Shown here piece after piece: positions 9,675-18,916 of a DNA stretch of 64,000 nt; position 1 is the stretch's first letter, and each line of letters starts with the position of its first letter. This stretch comes from Treponema_B putidum. Its GTDB lineage: Bacteria > Spirochaetota > Spirochaetia > Treponematales > Treponemataceae. The notes below the pieces were generated by a model, which made no database searches, had not been told where the DNA came from, and saw only the letters and a program-made list of their open reading frames with translations. Location of the stretch: NCBI RefSeq assembly GCF_007830595.1, contig NZ_VLLD01000008.1. The stretch is one strand, 5' to 3'. The position numbers were made by a program, and so were the translations under genes.

Positions 9675-9683
9675 CCGTATCTT

Positions 9684-11456
9684 ATGGAAGATATTAAAAC
9701 TACATGGCAAAAAATTATTGCCGAAACTTTAAACGATATAGCTCCCGAATCATGCGGTAAGATTTTGCCTGAACAGATAAATATGGAAACTCCTCCTAAT
9801 CCTGAGATGGGAGATGTAGCCTTTCCTCTTTTCACATTTGCAAAGAGCTTTAAAGCCGCTCCGGCTAAGATTGCATCGGATGTTTGTGCCCGCATTTTAC
9901 AAAACGAAGATATAAAAAAATACGGGAATCCTAAGGCGATTGGCCCTTATCTAAATATCTTTCTTGCCAAAGGGGATTTAGCCTCGAATGTTTTGGATAA
10001 GGTTTTAAAGGAAAAAGAAAATTACGGGAAAACTTCTTCTCTTTCAGGCAAAAGAATTATGGTTGAGTTTTCAAGCCCAAACACAAATAAGCCTCTTCAC
10101 CTCGGCCATCTGCGTAACGATGCCTTGGGTGAAAGTATTTCGCGTATTTTAAAATTTTGCGGGGCCGATGTTTTTAAGGTAAACATTATAAACGATCGGG
10201 GCGTTCATATCTGTAAGTCCATGATAGCCTATCAAAAATTCGGCGAAGGAAAAACTCCCGAAAGCGAAAACATAAAGTCTGACCGCTTTGTCGGGGATAT
10301 GTATGTTGCTTTCCATAAATACAGTCAGGAAAATCCCGAAAAGGCAGAAGCCGAGGCAAAGCAGATGCTTTTGGATTGGGAAGCCGGAGAGAACAAAGCT
10401 CTTATCGATCTTTGGAAGAAAATGAATGGCTGGGCGATAGACGGTATTAAGGAAACCTACAAGAGGACGGGCATCTCTTTTGATAAACTTTATTTTGAAA
10501 GCGAAACTTATTTAAAAGGAAAGGATCAGATATTAAAAGGTTTGGAGGCCGGAGTTTTTTATAAAGAAGAGGACGGTTCCGTTTGGGTTGACCTTTCTCC
10601 AATCAAGCTCGACAAAAAAGTATTGCTGAGAAGCGACGGAACCTCTCTTTATATGACTCAGGACATAGGTACGGCAATTTCCCGCCACAAGGATTGGCCT
10701 TTTAATCAGCTGATCTATGTTGTAGGAAACGAACAGGAATATCACTTTAAGGTTCTTTTTTATGTTTTAAAACAGCTCGGCTTTGAATGGTCTGACGACC
10801 TCTATCATCTTTCTTACGGAATGGTAAACCTGCCTGAAGGAAAAATGAAAAGCCGCGAAGGTACGGTTGTGGATGCCGATGACCTTATCAATTCTTTGCA
10901 AGATGAGGCCTTAAAAAAAATTGAAGAAAACGGAAGAGAAAAGGAAGTGGGCGATGCCTCAGCTGCTGCCGAAAACATTGCCGTCGGAGCCCTGCATTAT
11001 TTTCTTTTACAGGTAAGCCCTAAAAAGGATATGCTTTTTAATCCTAAAGAGTCCCTTTCTTTTACCGGAAACACAGGCCCCTATCTTCAATACATGGGTG
11101 CAAGAATTTCTTCTATTTTAAGAAAGGCCGAAACAGCCGAAGGCAAAGAAAAGTTAAAGAACGGAAAACTCAATGCTTCTCTTTTGACAACTGAATCCGA
11201 ATGGGAACTGTTAAAGACCTTAGAAGACTTCCCTGAACAAGTTGAACGGGCGGCCTTGCGTAAAGATCCGAGTGCCCTTACAGCTTATCTTTATGAGCTT
11301 TCAAAGGCATTCAGCCGCTTCTACAGGGATTGCCCCATTCTTTCGGGAGAAAATGCCGACCTTTCCTATACAAGAATGGAATTGGCAAGGGCTACAAAGA
11401 TAGTGCTTCAAAATGCAATGAACTTGGTACTCATTCCGTTTATGGAAATAATGTAA
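9684..11456 (+). CDS. argS: Arginyl-tRNA synthetase
   Basis: The 590-residue class I synthetase charges tRNA-Arg. It shows the N-terminal Add-1 domain (NPEMGDVAFPLF), the HIGH signature as HLGH (residues 139-142, within PNTNKPLHLGHLRND), the KMSKS-like KMKSREG, and the C-terminal anticodon-binding DALR domain (ALTAYLYELSKAFSRFY; VLIPFMEIM end). Length and ends match the family. The start at 9684 has no ribosome site and lies just downstream of a -10 box. The downstream comF gene follows after 74 bases. Confidence 0.97.
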   Translation: MEDIKTTWQKIIAETLNDIAPESCGKILPEQINMETPPNPEMGDVAFPLFTFAKSFKAAPAKIASDVCARILQNEDIKKYGNPKAIGPYLNIFLAKGDLASNVLDKVLKEKENYGKTSSLSGKRIMVEFSSPNTNKPLHLGHLRNDALGESISRILKFCGADVFKVNIINDRGVHICKSMIAYQKFGEGKTPESENIKSDRFVGDMYVAFHKYSQENPEKAEAEAKQMLLDWEAGENKALIDLWKKMNGWAIDGIKETYKRTGISFDKLYFESETYLKGKDQILKGLEAGVFYKEEDGSVWVDLSPIKLDKKVLLRSDGTSLYMTQDIGTAISRHKDWPFNQLIYVVGNEQEYHFKVLFYVLKQLGFEWSDDLYHLSYGMVNLPEGKMKSREGTVVDADDLINSLQDEALKKIEENGREKEVGDASAAAENIAVGALHYFLLQVSPKKDMLFNPKESLSFTGNTGPYLQYMGARISSILRKAETAEGKEKLKNGKLNASLLTTESEWELLKTLEDFPEQVERAALRKDPSALTAYLYELSKAFSRFYRDCPILSGENADLSYTRMELARATKIVLQNAMNLVLIPFMEIM

Positions 11457-11506
11457 ACTTTTTATAAATTATTTTTTTAAAATTACTAAACGATTTATAA
11501 AATTAT

Positions 11507-11530
11507 GATAATACTAATAGGAGTATTATC
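11507..11530 (+). promoter_or_regulatory. Hairpin enclosing the comF ribosome site
   Basis: GATAATACT (11507-11515) and AGTATTATC (11522-11530) are perfect 9-base arms around a six-base loop, immediately followed by the comF ATG at 11531. The AGGAG ribosome site straddles the loop and 3' arm, so the folded RNA would partly hide it. Confidence 0.65.
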
Positions 11531-12385
11531 ATGATAAAAAAAATTAAACTAAGAGCTTTGACTTATCTGCGGAATATTTATGCCCGAATAATTTGTCCGC
11601 AAGTTTGTTTCTTTTGCGGGGAAGAAACGGGAACGGGTATTCCGTTGTGCAGCAAATGTTTACAAAAAGAAATTACCGAGCCTGTTTTGTTCCGGCTTAA
11701 AAATCCTGAAAAGTTTTGTTCATCTTGCGGAAAAATTTTAATTTCCGAAAAAGAATTTTGCACGGACTGCAGGGCTAAATTAAGAGAAAAAGAAAATCTA
11801 AGAACAGAAGAAAGGGAAAAGACCGAAAAGGAAGATTGTGCAAAACATCTTCTCATTCAATCCGATTTTCTCAAAAAGGTTTACACCATCTATCCTTACA
11901 AGGGCAGGGGAGGAGAAGTTTTGCGTTTATGGAAAAATCAAAACATGCGGGGCTTTGCAGGAATCTATGCTTCTGCCCTTGCTTCCTTTATCGAAGGGGT
12001 GCCTGAACTTCAACATATTCCGATGGTGCCGGTTCCGCCCCGTCCTAAAAAGATTAAAACCAAGGGCTGGGATCAAATAGAAGATATGTCTCTTTATTTG
12101 GAACATATTTATAATCTTCCAATCTTGCGTTGTTTAAAGCGAAGGGACGGGGCTTCTCAAAAAAGTCTTTCCAAAGAAAAACGGGCAAGCAATCTAAAAA
12201 GAAAGATTTTTTTAAAAAGGCAAAGATCCTTTTTAAAATCGAAAAACTCAAAACAACCTTTACCGGAAAAGCTCATAATCTTAGACGATGTTATGACTAC
12301 CGGAGCAACCCTTAACTTTTGTGCGGAGGCATTAAAAGAGGGAGGCTGCAAAGAAGTGATCGGCCTCTGTCTCTTTTTTGATTAA
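11531..12385 (+). CDS. comF: ComF-family phosphoribosyltransferase-like protein
   Basis: The 284-residue protein has two N-terminal CxxC zinc-ribbon pairs (CFFC...CSKC and CSSC...CTDC) followed by a phosphoribosyltransferase fold with the PRPP-binding loop LIILDDVMTTGATL near residues 247-260. ComF proteins are needed for DNA uptake in competent bacteria; many non-competent species also keep one, with unclear function. The middle is unusually lysine-rich (KEKRASNLKRKIFLKRQRS). The gene converges on radC with only eight bases between their stops. Confidence 0.87.
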   Translation: MIKKIKLRALTYLRNIYARIICPQVCFFCGEETGTGIPLCSKCLQKEITEPVLFRLKNPEKFCSSCGKILISEKEFCTDCRAKLREKENLRTEEREKTEKEDCAKHLLIQSDFLKKVYTIYPYKGRGGEVLRLWKNQNMRGFAGIYASALASFIEGVPELQHIPMVPVPPRPKKIKTKGWDQIEDMSLYLEHIYNLPILRCLKRRDGASQKSLSKEKRASNLKRKIFLKRQRSFLKSKNSKQPLPEKLIILDDVMTTGATLNFCAEALKEGGCKEVIGLCLFFD

Positions 12386-12393
12386 GCACCTTT

Positions 12394-13071
12394 TTAAATA
12401 TCGAACCTTGTTCCGCTTTGTACAAAGCTGAAAAAATTTCCGTTCGGGACTAAGATTATATGATCCAAAAGTTTGATGCCTAAGATTTTTCCGGCCTCGT
12501 AAAGGCGCCTTGTCAATTCCATATCTTCTTTTGAGGGCTCCAAATTTCCCGAAGGATGATTATGGGCTGCAATTATTGAAGCTGCCCTGTCTTTTAAAGG
12601 GTCGGAATACACTTCACGGGGATGCACAATTGTTCGATTGATAGTCCCGACGCTTACAACACGGGTTGCAATAATTTCGTTTGCTCCGTTTAAGGAGATG
12701 CAGATAAAATGTTCCTGATTCCTGTCGGCGTAGTGCTGTAAAAGCGGAACTACATCTGTCGGGTGTGAAATAGTGCGGCTCTTGTTGTCATAATACCTTC
12801 TTCCCAATTCCATAGCAGCAAGTATTGTTGCTATTTTTGAATCCCCCATCCCGCGGATAGAACGCAGATAGCCCTCAATTTTTTCAGGCTTTGCCCTATC
12901 GATGTGCAGAATAATATCATCGGCCAACTCTTTTACGGGTTTATCCTTAATACCTGTGCGTAAAAGAATGGCCACCAAATCAGAGTCGCTTAAATTTTGA
13001 GGCCCGTACTCTAAAAGCCTTTCCCTCATATCGGGTTTGTCCGTATTGGACGAATTTTTATAGTCTATCAT
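12394..13071 (-). CDS. radC: RadC/JAB-domain protein
   Basis: A 225-residue RadC family protein with the N-terminal helix-hairpin-helix-like region (RERLLEYGPQNLSDSDLVAILLRTG) and a C-terminal JAB/MPN domain with the metal-site motif HNHPSGNLEPSKED. The proposed role in DNA repair is weakly supported in other bacteria; many RadC homologues are linked to mobile elements or replication forks. I start at the ATG at 13071; the preceding TTG at 13074 is in frame, but no Shine-Dalgarno sequence supports either, so translation may be leaderless. Confidence 0.92.
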   Translation of the reverse strand: MIDYKNSSNTDKPDMRERLLEYGPQNLSDSDLVAILLRTGIKDKPVKELADDIILHIDRAKPEKIEGYLRSIRGMGDSKIATILAAMELGRRYYDNKSRTISHPTDVVPLLQHYADRNQEHFICISLNGANEIIATRVVSVGTINRTIVHPREVYSDPLKDRAASIIAAHNHPSGNLEPSKEDMELTRRLYEAGKILGIKLLDHIILVPNGNFFSFVQSGTRFDI

Positions 13072-13126
13072 CAATTATGTTATATGTATTATTTGAAATA
13101 TTTAGTACTTTTTATAAAATTATCGA

Positions 13127-14560
13127 TTAAAGTTTTTGATAAAATCCGTCTATAAATTTTCTAAAAGCGGAGCCTTCTTTTATATCGATTGGGCAGATAA
13201 GAGGAATGGTCTTTAGCACAATGTCTGATTCTTTTATACGGTATTCAAGTGTTCCTATTTGCTGACCTGCAAAAAGGGGCGCTCTTATTGAATCGGGTAA
13301 AGTTATAACCTGTTCTATATGCCGCTCATCGTGTTTAAATACCGTAAGATAGTCTTGCGAAAAGGCCTCATCGGCGAGGAGAGGTATAAAGGCAGAAGTC
13401 TTAGGAGCGAGGTTTGAACCTAGGACGCTTACACTTCTTCTAATTTTGTTGTGCTCCCTTATGTCGAAACTTGTAAAATTATCGAATGCAAAATTCATAA
13501 GTTTGATGGAATTTTTTTCCCGTGTGGAAATCCCATCATCAAAATTTTTCCATTTTCCTCCTAAGATAACTGCAATAAAACGCTCTCCGTTTTTTTGAGC
13601 CGTAAGCGAAATATTAAAACCGGACTCGTAGATAAAGCCGGTCTTTAAACCGTCACAGCCTTCTATTTTTTTTAGGAGGGTATTGGTAGCCGGCTTAATT
13701 TGAAACTGCTTTAAACCGGCGGAATTCTTTTTGATAAGATTATGTTTTTGAGGATAGTTGATTGAACTAACCGAATGAAACTTTTTTAAGTTTTCAGGAT
13801 ATTGTTTTAAATAGTGAAGGGAAAATAAGGCAAAGTCCCTTGCCGTGGTTTGATCTTTTTCGCTTAAGCCCGAAGAATCCTCAAAGCGGGTGGATCTTAG
13901 TCCCATCTTCTTAACGGCCTCGTTCATTTTGAACGTAAACTTTTTAAGACTTCCTTCCGTAAGCAGGGCAGCTGCAAGGGCTGCATCATTCCCCGAGCAA
14001 ACAGCCATTCCCCTTATCAATTCTCCTATACTTAAACTTTGATTTTCTCCCAAGCCCATCCACGCCGCTCCTTTGGGCAGAAAAATGGCCCAAGCCTCCT
14101 TAGGCGGAAAAACGATCTTTTCCAAATCTTTAAACTCAGGCTTTTGAAGCATGGTATAAATTGTTACCAGCTTTGTAAGGGAAGCCGGAGGGATTATTTT
14201 ATCGGCATTGTATTCGGCTAAAATCGTTCCGGTTTTTGCGTGAATAAGAATGTAGGACTCGGCATCGATTTTAGGTAATTCTATTTTTTTGGCCGAGGGG
14301 TTAATATTAGAAGACGATGATTTTACGGGCAAAAAATTTTCTATGGAATTAAGGGGCGGAAAGTCTGAGTTAATCTTATGCCGGCTGTAAAAGGTTTTAA
14401 GAGCCGCTTTTTTTTCTTCTTGTGAAACCTCAAGAGGCTGTGCTTTTTTTAATTCCGAAACATGGAAAAAAACAAAACCTGCAAGGCTCAAAACACAAAA
14501 AAACACAGCAGCAAAAAGAACAAAAATAAATTTTATAATTCCTTTTGTGCCGTGTTTCAT
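13127..14560 (-). CDS. D-alanyl-D-alanine carboxypeptidase (PBP5/DacF family)
   Basis: The 477-residue penicillin-binding protein has an N-terminal signal-anchor helix (IIKFIFVLFAAVFFCVLSLAGFVFF), the active-site SxxK as SLTK (S127, K130), SGN (189-191) and KTG (306-308), and a C-terminal PBP5-type beta domain. It would trim the terminal D-Ala from peptidoglycan stem peptides in the periplasm. The anchor is N-terminal and no amphipathic C-terminal helix is obvious. About 80 residues of linker separate the anchor from the catalytic domain. It follows asnS in the same direction after 30 bases. Confidence 0.92.
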   Translation of the reverse strand: MKHGTKGIIKFIFVLFAAVFFCVLSLAGFVFFHVSELKKAQPLEVSQEEKKAALKTFYSRHKINSDFPPLNSIENFLPVKSSSSNINPSAKKIELPKIDAESYILIHAKTGTILAEYNADKIIPPASLTKLVTIYTMLQKPEFKDLEKIVFPPKEAWAIFLPKGAAWMGLGENQSLSIGELIRGMAVCSGNDAALAAALLTEGSLKKFTFKMNEAVKKMGLRSTRFEDSSGLSEKDQTTARDFALFSLHYLKQYPENLKKFHSVSSINYPQKHNLIKKNSAGLKQFQIKPATNTLLKKIEGCDGLKTGFIYESGFNISLTAQKNGERFIAVILGGKWKNFDDGISTREKNSIKLMNFAFDNFTSFDIREHNKIRRSVSVLGSNLAPKTSAFIPLLADEAFSQDYLTVFKHDERHIEQVITLPDSIRAPLFAGQQIGTLEYRIKESDIVLKTIPLICPIDIKEGSAFRKFIDGFYQKL

Positions 14561-14590
14561 TTTTTTTAAGGTCTTAATTTTTAGTAAGAG

Positions 14591-16012
14591 TTAAAACTCT
14601 GCCGACTTTGGTGCCCGCGGGAAAGGGATAACATCCCTTATGTTTGCCATACCCGTAACATATAGGAGGAGACGCTCAAAGCCGAGCCCGAAGCCCGAAT
14701 GAGGAACCGTACCGTATCGGCGGAGGTCAAGGTACCACCAATAGTCTTCTTCCCTTAAACCCAATTCCTTAATTCGCCCTTGTAAAATATCGAGGTTTTC
14801 TTCTCTTTGGGAGCCTCCGATTATTTCGCCCAAGCCCGGTACAAGTACGTCCATTGCCCGCACGGTTTTTCCGTCCTCGTTTAACTTCATATAAAAGGAT
14901 TTAATCTCCTTGGGATAGTTTGTAACTATTACCGGCCCCTTATACACTTCCTCGGTCAAAAATCTTTCATGCTCGCTCTGGAGGTCGCAGCCCCAATAGG
15001 GCTTAAACTCAAAGCGGTCAACGTGCTTTTCAAGTTCGGTTATAGCCTCAGTGTAGGTAAGGCGTGTAAAGGGTGTGTTTACGACATTTTTGAGCATCTC
15101 GATAAGCCCTTTTTTGATTCTTGAATCAAAAAAGGCCAAATCCTCTTTGCATTTTTCCAAGGCCCATTTTAAAAGGTAGACGATAAAATCTTCTGCCAGC
15201 TCCATGTTTTCTTTTATGGTAAAAAAGGACATTTCGGGTTCTACCATCCAAAATTCTGCAAGGTGGCGGCTTGTGTTCGAGTTTTCCGCTCTGAAGGTCG
15301 GGCCGAAGGTGTAAATTCGAGAAAGAGCCGTTGCATAGGCTTCTCCTTCAAGCTGGCCTGAAACGGTCAGGTTAGCCTGCTTGCCGAAAAAATCTTGAGA
15401 ATAATCTATTTTAAAAGAATCGGGATCCTTTTTTTCTCTTAAAGCTTTTTTTACCGTTTCTTCTATATCGAAGGTCGTAACATGGAACATTTCGCCTGCA
15501 CCCTCGCAGTCCGAGCCGGTAATAATAGGCGTATGCACATATTGAAAACCTCTTTCATTAAAAAAGGTGTGAATCGCATAGGCCATCTGGCTCCTCACGC
15601 GTGCAACAGCCCCGAAGGTATTGGTACGTGCCCTCAAGTGAGCCGTTTCTCTTAAAAATTCCATGCTATGACGCTTTTTTTGTAAAGGATATTTTTCCTG
15701 ATCAGCCTCACCGAAAATATGGATATTATTAGCCTGAAGTTCAACACTTTGCCCTGCCGCAGGGGAGGGAACGAGATTACCTGAAACCTTTACCGAAGCT
15801 CCGGTACCGGCTTTTTTTAAGAGAGCTTCAGTATTATTATCGAGACCGGTATCCCTGTCAAATGCTGCCTGAATGGAGGCAAAACAAGAGCCGTCATTGA
15901 TCTCAATAAAAACCAAATTCTTGGTTTCCCGCTTTGTGCGAACCCAGCCGTAAACATCGATTGCTTGGCCTTTCGGTTCGGAGGTTAAAATATCTTTAAT
16001 TAAATGTATCAT
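14591..16012 (-). CDS. asnS: Asparaginyl-tRNA synthetase
   Basis: A 473-residue class IIb synthetase: an OB-fold anticodon domain at the N-terminus (YGWVRTKRETKNLVFIEINDGS), then the catalytic core with motif 2 (FGPTFRAENSNTSRHLAEFWMVEPE) and motif 3 near the C-terminus (GFGLGFERLLLY). It ends IRDVIPFPRAPKSAEF, as AsnRS proteins do. I start at the ATG at 16012; the longer frame begins at a TTG that is part of a promoter-like TTGACA. No ribosome site is present, and a -10 box lies nine bases upstream. Confidence 0.97.
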   Translation of the reverse strand: MIHLIKDILTSEPKGQAIDVYGWVRTKRETKNLVFIEINDGSCFASIQAAFDRDTGLDNNTEALLKKAGTGASVKVSGNLVPSPAAGQSVELQANNIHIFGEADQEKYPLQKKRHSMEFLRETAHLRARTNTFGAVARVRSQMAYAIHTFFNERGFQYVHTPIITGSDCEGAGEMFHVTTFDIEETVKKALREKKDPDSFKIDYSQDFFGKQANLTVSGQLEGEAYATALSRIYTFGPTFRAENSNTSRHLAEFWMVEPEMSFFTIKENMELAEDFIVYLLKWALEKCKEDLAFFDSRIKKGLIEMLKNVVNTPFTRLTYTEAITELEKHVDRFEFKPYWGCDLQSEHERFLTEEVYKGPVIVTNYPKEIKSFYMKLNEDGKTVRAMDVLVPGLGEIIGGSQREENLDILQGRIKELGLREEDYWWYLDLRRYGTVPHSGFGLGFERLLLYVTGMANIRDVIPFPRAPKSAEF

Positions 16013-16021
16013 AATAGGTAT

Positions 16022-16049
16022 ATTATATGTCAAATTCCGATTCTGTCAA
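16022..16049 (-). promoter_or_regulatory. Promoter of asnS, probable leaderless transcript
   Basis: On the minus strand TTGACA (16049-16044), a 16-base spacer and TATAAT (16027-16022). The asnS ATG lies nine bases downstream, so the transcript would have almost no leader. Confidence 0.75.
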
Positions 16050-16080
16050 GCAATTAAATTTTTATTAAATTTTTATTCTA

Positions 16081-16109
16081 TTGACCGCTCCTATTCAATG
16101 TGATAAAAT
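16081..16109 (+). promoter_or_regulatory. Promoter of the pyrDK fusion gene
   Basis: TTGACC (16081-16086), 17-base spacer, TAAAAT (16104-16109). A leader of about 35 bases with AGGAGG follows before the ATG at 16152. It diverges from the asnS promoter 32 bases away. Confidence 0.65.
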
Positions 16110-16151
16110 TACATGAATATCAATAGATAGAAAAATCGGCAAGGAGGGGAA

Positions 16152-17927
16152 ATGAAAAACAAGGCTGAAATAATACAAAAAATTAAAAATGCAGGGCTTG
16201 CAGCGAGGGAAGGAAGGGCGGAGCCTTTACTTGCAACCGTTTCAGGTGTTCTTTCTACAAAACCTAATTTGATAAGATATTGCGCCGATGAGCTGGGTTT
16301 CGGCCTTGTTACCACAAAGAGTTTTCAAGTGCTGCCTAATCCGGGAAACCGCGAACCCATCCTTTGTGAGCCCGAACTGGGCTGTTTCGGCAATTCTGTG
16401 GGCTTGCGTAACTGCGGAATGGAACAGGCCGTAAAAGAGCTAAAAGAGCTCCGCTCCTCATGGAAAACCGATTCTATTTTAAACGTTTCCCTTTCGGCCT
16501 CAAATCCCGAAGATTTTATCAGCCTTGTGAAGGGCTTTGAAGAATTAGCCGACTGCTTTGAGCTTAATTTTTCATGTCCCCATGCTTCGGCAGGCTTCGG
16601 TGCCTCCATAGGCTGCGACCCTGCGATTGCCTCAGAATACGTAAAGGCGATAAAAAAAGCCAACCCTGATTGTGCCGTGCCGATTTTTGTAAAACTTACC
16701 CCCAATGTTGAAGATATAGGAGCCATAGCTTCCGCCGTAATCGAATCCGGGGCAGACGGCATAACGGCTATCAACACTGTAGGCCCCACGGTTTACATTG
16801 AACCCCATTCGGGAAAGCCCATCTTACAAAATAAACTCGGCGGAAAGGGCGGCATGAGCGGCAAATGGGTGTTTCCAAGGGCTTTAGAATGTATCGGGCA
16901 AATACGGAAGGCTGTAGGAGAAGAAATTCCTATAATCGGAATGGGCGGCGTTATGACAGGCTCTCAAGCAGCCGAACTCATCAAAGCGGGTGCCGATATA
17001 ATAGGCATAGGCTCTGCGTGCGGTATGCTTGAGCAGGATGATTTAAAGCCGTTTTTTCAAAACCTTGCCTCAGATGCTCTAAACTGCATACGCGGAAAAG
17101 AAACCGACAAAACTTCCTCCTTTTTGCGCAAAAACAAGGCCTTGGAGTATGAAGCTAAAACCATCGTAAAAATCGAAAAAGAAAGTGAAGATATTATAAT
17201 CATTACCCTAAACGGAAAATGTAAATTCGAAGCCGGTCAATTTGTGTTTTTATGGATTCCCGAAGTTGGAGAAAAGCCCTTCTCCCTTGCGGAAGCCGAT
17301 CCTATAAGCCTTATAATAAAAAAACGCGGTCCATTTACCGAAGCTCTTTTTAAACTAAAAGAAGGGGATACAATCTATATGAGGGGGCCTTACGGCAAAG
17401 GAATAAGGCCGCCTAAAACCGAAAATGCCCTTTTAATTGCCGGCGGAACAGGAGTTGCAGTATTACCGGCTCTTGCAAAGCGCCTAAAAAAACAGGGAAC
17501 TTTAATTTCTACCTATGTGGGAACTTCCGAAGAAATTAGAAAAAAGGGACCCAACGGCATCGAAAAAATTCTAATCGAATGCGGAGCATATAAAAAGATA
17601 GCCGACAAGGGCGTTATCGGCAGGGTTTTAAATCAATTCCAAAAAGACATTATTGAAAAAAATACAGGTCTTCCCATTCGGTCTAAGTCTGAAAATATCT
17701 CAAAGCCGGAATTCTTTGCCGCTTATCTGGTAGGCCCTATGATATTTATGCGCCGTGCTTCAGAAATCCTTTTAAAATTGGGAGTCCGAAAGCCTCAGAT
17801 TTTTATGTCATTAGAGATGAATACGATGTGCGGTGTGGGAATTTGCGGAGAGTGTTCTTGCGGAAACATCTTAACCTGTAAAAAAGGAACCTTTGTAAGT
17901 TTGGATAGGATTGATAATTTTTATTAA
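16152..17927 (+). CDS. Fused dihydroorotate dehydrogenase (PyrD) and electron-transfer subunit (PyrK)
   Basis: This 591-residue protein joins two polypeptides that are usually separate. Residues 1 to about 310 are a class 1B dihydroorotate dehydrogenase barrel, with the active-site cysteine in NFSCPHASAGFG (C142) and FMN-binding IPIIGMGGV. Residues 325-591 are a ferredoxin-reductase-like PyrK domain: an FAD/NAD module (LIAGGTGVAVLPALAKRL) and C-terminal 2Fe-2S ligands in MCGVGICGECSCGNILTC. It would oxidise dihydroorotate to orotate and pass electrons to NAD. pyrE lies about 2 kb downstream. A strong AGGAGG precedes the ATG. Confidence 0.92.
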   Translation: MKNKAEIIQKIKNAGLAAREGRAEPLLATVSGVLSTKPNLIRYCADELGFGLVTTKSFQVLPNPGNREPILCEPELGCFGNSVGLRNCGMEQAVKELKELRSSWKTDSILNVSLSASNPEDFISLVKGFEELADCFELNFSCPHASAGFGASIGCDPAIASEYVKAIKKANPDCAVPIFVKLTPNVEDIGAIASAVIESGADGITAINTVGPTVYIEPHSGKPILQNKLGGKGGMSGKWVFPRALECIGQIRKAVGEEIPIIGMGGVMTGSQAAELIKAGADIIGIGSACGMLEQDDLKPFFQNLASDALNCIRGKETDKTSSFLRKNKALEYEAKTIVKIEKESEDIIIITLNGKCKFEAGQFVFLWIPEVGEKPFSLAEADPISLIIKKRGPFTEALFKLKEGDTIYMRGPYGKGIRPPKTENALLIAGGTGVAVLPALAKRLKKQGTLISTYVGTSEEIRKKGPNGIEKILIECGAYKKIADKGVIGRVLNQFQKDIIEKNTGLPIRSKSENISKPEFFAAYLVGPMIFMRRASEILLKLGVRKPQIFMSLEMNTMCGVGICGECSCGNILTCKKGTFVSLDRIDNFY

Positions 17928-17971
17928 ATTGCTCAAAATAATCCGTTATAGGACACATTACAGCAAAACGA

Positions 17972-18000
17972 TTGAAAACTAAAGTGTTCTATGATATAAT
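17972..18000 (+). promoter_or_regulatory. Promoter of the formate/nitrite transporter gene
   Basis: TTGAAA (17972-17977), 17-base spacer, perfect TATAAT (17995-18000), then a 21-base leader with AGGGA before the ATG at 18022. Confidence 0.75.
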
Positions 18001-18021
18001 CTGCATATAAGGGATAAAGTT

Positions 18022-18858
18022 ATGTCTGAAAAAATGTATTGTGATCCGGCCGAGATTTTGGAAGTAACGGTACAAAAGGGTATTGTAAAGGCTTCGACTC
18101 CTGTGTGGAAGCTTCTTTGCTTAGGATTTTTAGCAGGGGTTTTTATTGCTTTTGCTTCGGAAGGCTCCAATATGGCTGCCTGCGGGCTTTTTGCAAAACC
18201 TGAAACTTACGGGCTTGGAAAATTCGTTGCAGGGCTTATCTTTCCTGTAGGCCTTATCTTGGTGCTCCTTGCCGGAGCCGAGCTTTTTACGGGAAATAAT
18301 TTAATCATTGCAGCCGTTTTAGAAAAAAAAGTAAGTCTTACTGCAATGCTTAAAAACTGGATTGCCGTTTATATCGGGAATCTTATAGGTTCTGTTTTTA
18401 TTGCTTTTTTGATTGTACAAAGCGGACAGCTTTCAAGCGGAGCAAGCCTTTTGGGCGGAATTACCGTAAAGATTGCTTACGGTAAAGTTTCTCTTTCTTT
18501 TGTGCAGGCAGTTTTTTTAGGAATCATGTGTAATTGGCTGGTTTGCCTTGCAGTCTGGCTTTGCTATGGTGCTAAGGATATGACCGGAAAAATGCTTGCC
18601 GCTTTTTTCCCGATTTGGCTTTTTATAACTTCAGGTTTTGAGCACAGTGTTGCAAACATGTATTATATCCCCGCAGGGATTTTCTCGAAAAGCGTTCCGG
18701 CCTATGCTGCCGCTTCCGGTCTTTCAGCCGAGGCTCTTTCAAATATAAATTGGGCTGCTTTTTTTATAAAGAATTTAATGCCCGTTACCATCGGGAACAT
18801 AATAGGCGGAGCCTTTTTTGTCGGAATGTTTTATTGGATTTGCTATAAGAAAAAATAA
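18022..18858 (+). CDS. Formate/nitrite transporter (FNT) family channel
   Basis: A 278-residue inner-membrane protein with six hydrophobic helices and FNT landmarks: the N-terminal amphipathic start (YCDPAEILEVTVQKGIVKA), LLCLGFLAGVFIAF, the AGAELFTGNN loop after helix two, and CNWLVCLAVWLCYGAKDMTGK containing the second central loop. FNT channels form pentamers that carry formate, nitrite, lactate or hydrosulfide. In a fermenting spirochaete formate export is the simplest guess, but the substrate cannot be read from the sequence. It has its own promoter and lies upstream of a dehydrogenase gene. Confidence 0.92.
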   Translation: MSEKMYCDPAEILEVTVQKGIVKASTPVWKLLCLGFLAGVFIAFASEGSNMAACGLFAKPETYGLGKFVAGLIFPVGLILVLLAGAELFTGNNLIIAAVLEKKVSLTAMLKNWIAVYIGNLIGSVFIAFLIVQSGQLSSGASLLGGITVKIAYGKVSLSFVQAVFLGIMCNWLVCLAVWLCYGAKDMTGKMLAAFFPIWLFITSGFEHSVANMYYIPAGIFSKSVPAYAAASGLSAEALSNINWAAFFIKNLMPVTIGNIIGGAFFVGMFYWICYKKK

Positions 18859-18916
18859 TTTTTTTCGGAAGTTTCTGCTTCCTGCAAAAAATTTTTATTA
18901 AGGGAGACTTTAAATT

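Noticed and set aside
16028..16033. TTGACA directly beside TATAAT as a promoter near asnS
   Set aside because: The two boxes are adjacent and have no spacer; the real -35 box is the TTGACA at 16049-16044.
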